Positions 24,814 to 33,800 of a stretch of DNA of 64,000 nt are shown here, piece after piece; positions within the stretch are counted from its first letter, which is position 1, and each line of letters starts with the position of its first letter. Location: the NCBI GenBank assembly GCA_008828725.1, contig MEHQ01001488.1:63482-127481 (forward strand), written 5' to 3'. Made by a program: the position numbers and the translations under genes. Under the pieces are notes generated by a model. It saw nothing but the letters and a program-made list of their open reading frames with translations, had not been told where the DNA came from and searched no databases. The DNA is from Saccharina japonica. Its lineage: Eukaryota; Sar; Phaeophyceae; Laminariales; Laminariaceae.

Positions 24814-27800
24814 GTGGTCATCCTACCCCTCGAAAAAAGAAAACTAATCACGCATCATCTACGCGGGGCGAAGAGCACCCTCCCTAACCCCATCCCGGTC
24901 ATGCCTCCAACTAGAATAAAATAAAATGAAAAACAGCTCATGGCACGATCACATATACATGTAGGCTTTGATTCATTCACATAATATTTAAGCGAGTCTA
25001 CTCTAGAGTTGAAGAAAGTATTTCGATACTGAAAATCGTTTTTTTTCGATAAGATATACCAGGTATGGAACTTCGACATTTAGATGTGTCGAAGCTTTCG
25101 ACACGATGTTCTGGTATCGAGTTCAATATTTCGTTATATCGGAATAATCGTTCCGAAATATACCTGGTCTCAAAAATCGGCATTCCGATATATCGAAACA
25201 ATCGATACGATATACCTGGTATCGAATTTCGACATTTCGATACCACACATCGAAGTCGATACGCCATATCGAATTTTGACATTTCGATTTATCGAAACAA
25301 TCGATACGATATATCGAATTTCGATAGTCGATATATCGAAGCAATCGATACGATATATCGAATTTCGACATTTCGATATATGGAAACAATCGATACGATA
25401 TATCGAATATCGAATTTCGATAGTCGATATATGGAAACAATCGATACGATATATCGAATTTCGACAGTCGATATAAAAAACAATCGATACGACATATCGA
25501 GTTTCGATATTCGATAAAACGAAACAATCGATTCGATTTACATCGAATTTCGATAGTCGATGTATCGAAACAATCCATACGATATATCGAATTTCGATAG
25601 TATATATATCGAAAAATCGATACGATATATCGAATTTCGATAGTATATATATGGAAACAATCGATACGAGACGTCGAATTTCGATAGTCGATATATCGAA
25701 AAAATCGATACCGGGTACGACATATCGAATTTCGATAGTTTGATATTTCGAAATCTTCGACACAAGTTCCAGCACTAGCCTCTACGTACGTACGCAATCA
25801 CCTACAGTGCGCAGAGGTCGTTGTTGGCCCGATGGTCGTTGCATCGCAACCCTTTGAGACGGGTTGAACTCGAAATCTGCGGGGCAGCAGCGGAAGTGGC
25901 GGCGGCGGCGGTGGGGCGGCGGTAGCGGCGGCATGGAGCAGTGAAACCAGAAAAAAAAAATGTCGGCAAAAGCAAACGGAATCAAAGAGTATTCCGTCGG
26001 TCACAATGAAACACGGATTTCGGTAGGGAGACATGAGTATTCCGTCGGCCACAATGAAGACCATAGTCCGGTAGGGAGCCATGTTTTTTCTCCGTCGGTG
26101 GCAATAGTAAACCATAGTTCGGCAGGGAGCCATGCTTTTTTCCGTCGGTCGCAATGAAAGCCGTCTTTCGGTAGGGAGCCATGAGTATTCCGTCGGTCGC
26201 AATGAAAATAATATTTCCGTCGGTCAGCATGAGTATTTCGTCGTCACAATGAAGGCCGTAATTCCGTCGGGAGCCATGAGTACTCCGCCGGTCACCATAA
26301 AAAACAGTATTTCGGGAGAGCGCGATGGTTATTCCGTCGGTCACAATGAAGATAGTATTGCGGTATGAGGGGAGCCATGATTATTCCGTCGGTTACAATG
26401 AGAGTGGTATTCCCGTCGGTCACCATGAGTATTCGGTCGGTCACAATGAAAGCCGTATTTCCGTCGGGAAATAATGAGTATTCCTTCGGTGACAATTAAA
26501 ACAGTATTTCGGTACGAGGGGAGCCATGAGTATTCCATCGGTCACAATTATAACAATAATTCGGTACGAGGGGAGCCATGAGTATTCCATCGGTGACAAT
26601 GAAAACAGTATTTCGGTACACGAGGGGAGCCATGAGTATTCTGTCGGTGACAATGAAAACAATATTTCGGTACGAGGGGAGCCATTAATATTTCGTCGGT
26701 CACAATGAAAACCGTATTTCCGTCGGAACCCATGAGCATTCCGTCGGTCACAATGAAACAAATATTCGGTACGAGGGGAGCCATGAGTACTCCGTCGGTC
26801 ACCATGAAAAACAGTATTTCGGGAGAGAGCGATGAGCATTCCGTCGATCACAACGGAACAACTATTTCAGTACGAGGGGAGCCATGATTATTCCGTTGGG
26901 TCACAATGAAAAACACATTTCAGAAGAGAACCATCATTATTCCGAGGGTCACCACGAAAACCGTCTTTCGGTCGGGAGCTGTGAGTATTCCGTCGGTCAC
27001 AATGAAAACCGAATTTCCGTCGGGAGCCATGGGTATTCCGTCGGTCACAACGAAAACCGTATTTCGGTCGGGAGCCCTAAGTATTCCGTCTGTTACCCCT
27101 CCCCCGACATGCTCCGTCCCGGCATTGTTGTAGGGATGCGAGAGTCTATGCTCATACGACTATGGCCATGCATGAAAATTAAGTAACCCCCCCACCCCGT
27201 CATACGACTGGTTGGTGAAAACCCAACGTGCTCCGTCCCGGAATTGTAGGGATACGAGGGTCTATGGTCATACGACTACGGCCGTGCACAGCATGAGTAC
27301 ACCCCCCCCCCCCCCTCACCCTCATCGACACGGCGTGGACAAGGAGTAAACACCGCCCCACCCCCCCCTCCGCAATCCCAAAAGCTCTCGCGACATCAGT
27401 TCACCACCGGCATCAGGAGATGGACCAAAGTGGAAGCCTCTCCTCTTACGTCCGTAGCCAAAATCTGGGGCACACGACCAGAGATGGAACCGGGTTGCCA
27501 CGACCGCGCTATCGATCCACTGCCAGCTCTCGATCACGCAATGTCCACATGCATCGAACGACACAAGGCGTGAAGGAGAGGGGAGGAAGGGGGGGGGTAC
27601 TCAATGTTGTGCAGCGGTCCCCGCAGTCATAACGACCATAGACCTCGCAATCCCTACGGAATGCCGACGGAGCGCGTTGGTTTTCACCAACGCAGGCCAG
27701 ACATGTGCTTGCACCAACGCGATGAACGCCATGAGTATTGGGCGAGTCCGCTGGAGGGTGAGCTGGCATCCTGCTAAGAACCGCCTCTGAGGCGGATCTT

Positions 27801-30800
27801 GCATATGGACTAGCAGCTTCAAAGTGAGTTAATTTATTTTCTGGTGTGGCCACTTTACGGAGACGGCAATGGTTTTTACTATGTAACTGCCTCCGCGGAT
27901 GCCTTTAAACCATTTTAACACTGATGTGATACGACATTCCCCCCCTTGTGCGGAACAAAGGTTTCTCCACCCTGTCACAAATGATCTACTCGACCGCCGC
28001 ACTTGGTGACGCCAAAAAAAAAAAAAAAAAAACGGCCAACCCTGGTTTGTCTAGCTCACGCAGCGAGTGGCGTGTTTTACAGGCGTCGTTGCCACCGACG
28101 CCTAACTTAACCTATAAATTTTCATTATATTTTAGAGGGGGGCAGAAGGGGGGGGGGGTTAGGCCGTGCTATCCACGGGGACTGAGGCTTCCCCCGGGTG
28201 GGGAGGGGGGGGTGACGCGTTATCATAGTGTGGGGTAAGCATATCCGGGGGGGGGGGGGTGAGAACATGTCCTCCCGGGGGGGGGGGGTTTTGAGGCGTG
28301 TCCTCGAGGGGGGAGGGGAGGGGGGTCGAGGGCGTGGTCCCCGGGGGGGGGGGTTGAGGCGTGCTCCGGAGGGGAAAGAGGGGGGTGGANNNNNNNNNNN
28401 NNNNNNNNNNNNNCTCTTCCGATCTGCATGTCCTCGGAGGGGGGAGGGGTTGAGGCGTGTCCTCGGAGGGGGGAGGGATCGAGGTGTGTCCACGGGGAGG
28501 GGATTTTGCACAGAAATACAGAAGCCTATAATAATGTATCGGTGTGTAAAACCATACCTGGTAGCCTGGTAGATACGCTGGGCGCAAAACCTGCACCACC
28601 AGTATATAGTCACATTCGTAGGACACGGGCATGCATACGAGTGTACGTAAAATGTTAGTCTTTAAGACAATGCCTTGACGTGTTCTAGCGTTTTCTCTGC
28701 TGCAAACACAAAATGTTAGTCTTGAAACGGTGGCCTTGATGTATTATAACATTGTTCCTACCGCAAAGTACAAGGTAAGTCTGAGACAACGCCTAAAAAT
28801 GAACAATAAAAATGTTTCTGCTGCAACACATACCCAACTCCAATCCCAAGAAGTTCTTCTACGGTACCGAGAGGGGCGGGGGGGGGACTCAAGGGGGAGG
28901 GGGGGGGGGCGGACGGACCCGACGCGGGGGTACTCATGTCGTACATGGCCGTAGTGGTATGACCATAGACCCTCCCATCCCTACAATGCCGGGACGGAGC
29001 ACATTGGGTTTTCACCAATCAGGCAGACAGTGCTTGCACCAAGCGCGAAGCGCCGTGAGGTGTTTGGCGAGTCGCATGAAGGGTGAGCTGCATCGTACTA
29101 AGAACCACTTGTGAGGCGGACTTGCATGGGGGGTACTCATGGGGGGGGGGGGGGGTACTCATTTATTGCTTGCCGCAGTCACTTGACCATTGACACCATT
29201 GACCACGCATTCCTTTTGAGACGGAGCACCGTTTCCTACTCCCAACAGAGACACCTCCAACACTTGGGCGCTCAGTAAGTTCTTCTTTTTCTTGTGGCCG
29301 AAAAGCGCATGGCAGATAGATCTCTATCCCCATCCTTATGGGCAAGAATATATTGAAAATCTTTGCCCCTTCAGACGCGCGTTCACGATGAATGATCTCT
29401 CGATCTTCGTCCGACCAGCTTTCCCATACGACTGCTGTGGTTCTGCTTCGGGGGGTAGACATCAATAAATCAACGCCTACTCAACGTTGAACCCGGCAAT
29501 CTCTCGTCCGGTCAGCTCGTGGGAGGCTCCAACTCCCTAAACCATCTAAATCAAATCTCTTCAGCTTGTGACAGCTCCGTAAGTTGCTTCCATATGCTAC
29601 ATATACACTTTTCGCTAATCTCACCCCCTTCCTGCTTTGCCTCCTGGGGGGGAAGGGGGTCGGGGGGGTAGTCCGAAGACTACGCGCAGTTTCGGGAGTA
29701 CCATAATTATGATAAGGCGTAGGGGTGGGGGGCGGGGGGAGAACACTAGTGCAGTATACTCAGGGATAGTCTCCGTAAGAAGACATTATCTACCAGGTAT
29801 TCAACATAACCCATTCATTGGTCAACACTGACGTATCGGGAAGTGCCATTGGCAATTGGTCAAACACTCACCTAAGCTCCTCTTGACGGATCTTGTGAAG
29901 TTCGAAGCCGTATTTACCTGGTCAGAGGAGCGGGCGTTGCACAAGAGGCGGTGCATGTTTGAGGCGGGTGCGCGGGCGAGGAGTTCCTAATCCGTCGGCA
30001 CACACAACAATACATTTGGCTTTCTCAACCGTGTACTAATATGCTCGTACTGTTTTTCCCTCCCCTTTCGATATTTCCATTTTCTATTCCCTATTTTTCT
30101 TGATTTTATTCTACTTTTCCTATATTTGTTTTTTCTTCTCTTGAGTATATGTTTCTGTGTTTCTTTTTATTGCTTTTTTCCTATTTTTCTTGCTGTTTTT
30201 TTCTTCTTTTGTGTTTTCTGATTCTGTGTTTCTCTTGCTGCGTTCTCTCTTCCCTTTTTTCTTTCCTTCTCTCTATCTCCCGGATTACTGACTTGCGTAT
30301 GGTCTGCTCTTTGTATTCAGTACGTTTGACATGGCATCTGCATTGTCTATCCTCCTTCACTGCGTTTGTTCGCGATGTTGTCATCTCTTGTTTCGTAGTT
30401 TGTGGCCACAGACCTTGCATCTCTATACATAACAAGCCCAAAACAATAGGAAGCAAGGTGCTATGCTGTAACGTCACAAAAGATACGCGTTTATTTTGTG
30501 GGTGATGCTGCCGTCTAGTCGTCATAGCGTCCGTCACCGTTTCCCACTCGAGTCCCAGTCAAGTCCCAGTCAAGTCTCACTCAAGTCCTTAAGGGCAAGA
30601 AGGCTATAGAGGGTGTCATTGTGTCCGTCGCTGAATCCCACTTGAGTCCCAGTCAAGTCCAAGTCAAGTCCCAGTCAAGTCCCAGTCGAGTCCCAGTCAA
30701 GTCCATCTCAAGTCCCAAAGGGCAAGAAGGTTATATAGGGTGTCATTGTGTTTGTCGTCGTTTCACACTTCAGTCCCATTCAAGCCCCAGTCGAGTCCCA

Positions 30801-33800
30801 GTCAAGTTCCCTAGGGCAAGAAGGCTATATACGGTGTCATTGGTTCCGTCGCCGTATCCCACTTGAGTCCCACTTAAGTCCCATTCAAGTCCCACTCAAG
30901 TCCCAAAGGGCAAGAAGGCTTTAGGGTGCCATTGTGTTCGTCGCCTTTTCCCACTTCAGTTCCATTTAAGTCCCATTCAAGTCCCAAACCCAAAGGGGTG
31001 AATACTCGGCACGGACACTGGATGACAGGTCATTTCCTGGATGTCGATAAGTGGAAAAGAACGGCTTAATGTGAACAACGCGCACACAAAAACAAGTGGT
31101 GCGAGTGGGCAGCCCGGTGTCGTATCATACGACTCCTTGCCTTGCAGTTCCGACGAAAAAAAAATCCATCATCCCTCAAATAATTGTACTGTAAACTCAG
31201 TCGCCGATGCCGCTAGCGTAATTTTCGTCGTCATTTTTTCCCTCTCCAGTACCCATAAGCGATTGCTCTATTATTAAGGGGGCCATAGTAAATAGGACCT
31301 ACGGTGCACACAAAAACCTATATATTTACATGTTTTTGCTAACAATATTTGGTCCTACAGTATTTACTATGACCCTCCGTAATAGCAGGGTATAATATAT
31401 ACTCTGCGGGTACCCGGGTACTTACCCGAGTATGTCTTACAGGTATGGTACCCGGGTACCCCAGAGTATATAAGACAACTCTGGGCGGAAATATGGACAC
31501 AAATATAAGAACCGTTTAGTCTCCATATGAATGAATAAACAATCCTTATATTTCCGTCCAGAGTGCTATATAGATACCCAACAGACCACACTTTTTTCAA
31601 GCACACGAACTTTCATCCCCCGATCGTTTTCGTGCAGTCGCCGATGCCGCTACGAAGCGTAATTTTCGCCGTGTACTTTCCCCCCCCCCCCGTCTCAGGT
31701 GGCAAACGGCAACTCATCAGGGGTGACTTAGGTAGAGGGTGTATTTATAAAAATTGAACAAAAAACACCAGCTGTGAGATCGAGGGTTTTTATCGAAACT
31801 CAACTTTGCAAACTGTGTGATAAATGTACGCTGCGCGGGTACCCGGGTAGTTATTACCGAGTATGACCCAAACAGCCAGGTTGGGTATCCGGGTACTTTA
31901 GAGTATACCTGGTATACGAAGTACCCTACTACACACATCCATGCAAGAACACACACATTGTTGTTGTTCACGCATTAGCTCATCTCCACAAAAACCACTT
32001 CGTCGTCACAGGACAGGCTCCAATAATTCTGGAGTGGAATATTCATATTACCTCAAGAGGGGAAAACAAAAACAAAACCGCAAAAAAAAAATAGAATAAC
32101 ATCCTGTAAAAACTGCATCAAATCGTATACCTCCAGACAAAAAAACAAAATATTACGGGGGACCATAGTGAATAGGGGCTACGGTACACATAAAAACCTA
32201 TATAAACCTATGTATTCCCCTATTTTTACCAACAATATGTGGTCCTATTTACAATGGTCCCCCTTACTACTGTAGTTTGAATGCCGTGCTTCTTGAATAG
32301 CTCCACGACGGAGAAAACATGCTACGTACGTACAGGAAGTGTCACCCCTTTGATCTGCCAAAAGCTCGACTGTGACTTTAGTGGACTTCCCGGCTAGTTA
32401 TTACTTGGCGAATTTAATGAGTGGTTCACGGGGAAGTGCGCACCCGGTAGCAAAGAAGCCTACCACAAACAAGAAAACCCAACCAGTCGGATAGTTGGCC
32501 AAACGACCACAGTTAGTAACTATAATACCTAGCTGGCGACTTTTTAGTCATCCAACTCACAGCTCTACGTAGGTACATCTTTTACGGGGGGGACGGCATA
32601 GTAAATACTAGTAAATAGGACCTACGGTACACACAAGAAACTATATTTACCTATTTCTACTAACAATATTTTGTCCTATTCACTCTGTGGTCCCCCGGAA
32701 AATAGTCGCGAATAGTCGCTAATAGGCACTAATAGTCACTATTACGGGGGACCATAGTGAATAGGACCTCTACTGTACACACAAATACCAACATATTTTC
32801 CTATTTTTACTAGCAATATTTGGTACTATTTACTATGCCCCCCCCGTATAAATAGTCACTAACAGTCACTAATAGTCACCAATAATCACCAATAGTCACC
32901 AATAGTCATAAATAGTCACCCGTAGTCACTAATAGTCACTAATAGTCACTATTAGTCACTAATAGTCACTATTAGTCACTAATAGTTACTAATAGTCACT
33001 AATAGTCACTAATAGTCACTATTAGTCACTAATAGTCACTAATAGTCACTAATAGTCACTACAGTAATAGTCGCTAATAGTCACTACTACTCACTAATGG
33101 TCACTAATAGTCACTAATAGCCAAAAGGGAGTATGAGAAATACAACAGAAACACAAGAATGCGCCAGGTATGAATATAACCACAACTCGGGACAGATCAG
33201 ATATACCAGACAAATCACTCCCATTTCATGACCTGTAAGCAGTAGACCTTTCAAGGCAGAAATATTCCCGATCTCGTATGATCTGTATGATCTGTATGAT
33301 CTAGCTCATGCTGCACCCGTACAATCTGCATGATCTAGCAGCAGCGCATGTGACCTGGGTTGGATCTGCACCTTGCAGGTCCTGCAAAACCTGTCACAAT
33401 GGCAAGTGAGGAACTATTATAGATTATCTACTTGTAGATAGATAGATAGATCATGGTCTATCCGAGGTGTGCATGGAATGCCTCATCACCTGCTTCATGG
33501 TAGGGAAACAAATGGAGTAGGTGGCACCCCTCCTACTCCTGCCCCCAATCGCCGAAACTACCGACGCCCCCGCTTGGCCCGTCATGTACGCCAGCTCGAT
33601 CTGGTCGCTATCTGCTTGGTCGTAATACTCCCACCTGGGTTTCCAAGCATAATTCGCGGCATTGAGGGGACGGACGGAAAGACGGGTGGAAGAATGGAAT
33701 TATATAATTGTACCGGCACTACAGTAGTTGTACTAGAAAGAGCATTGCACAAATCAACGTAATCGTATATTCTTCTCCCTCTTTCGTGAAATTAATTAAT

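Noticed and set aside
27395..27580. Minus-strand frame CGHCVIESWQWIDSAVVATR, possible copia protease or Deltex exon
   Set aside because: The resemblance to a retroviral-type protease (W-x-x-D-S) is weak, the DSG triad is incomplete, and no splice pair fits the Deltex phases.
29387..29431. A phase-neutral 45-nt candidate Deltex exon (VWESWSDEDREIIH) on the minus strand
   Set aside because: It fits the phase between exons 3 and 5, but so does joining those exons directly. Its donor (C|GTGAAC) is weak and it does not complete a second WWE domain. Left out of the model pending transcripts.
30181..30537. Minus-strand 118-codon frame with a Lys/Arg/Glu-rich end
   Set aside because: The charged end is a translation of a T/C-rich tract, and there is no domain or exon partner.
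32855..33120. Possible CRISPR array
   Set aside because: Units are 11 bp with no spacers, in a eukaryotic intron: a plain satellite.
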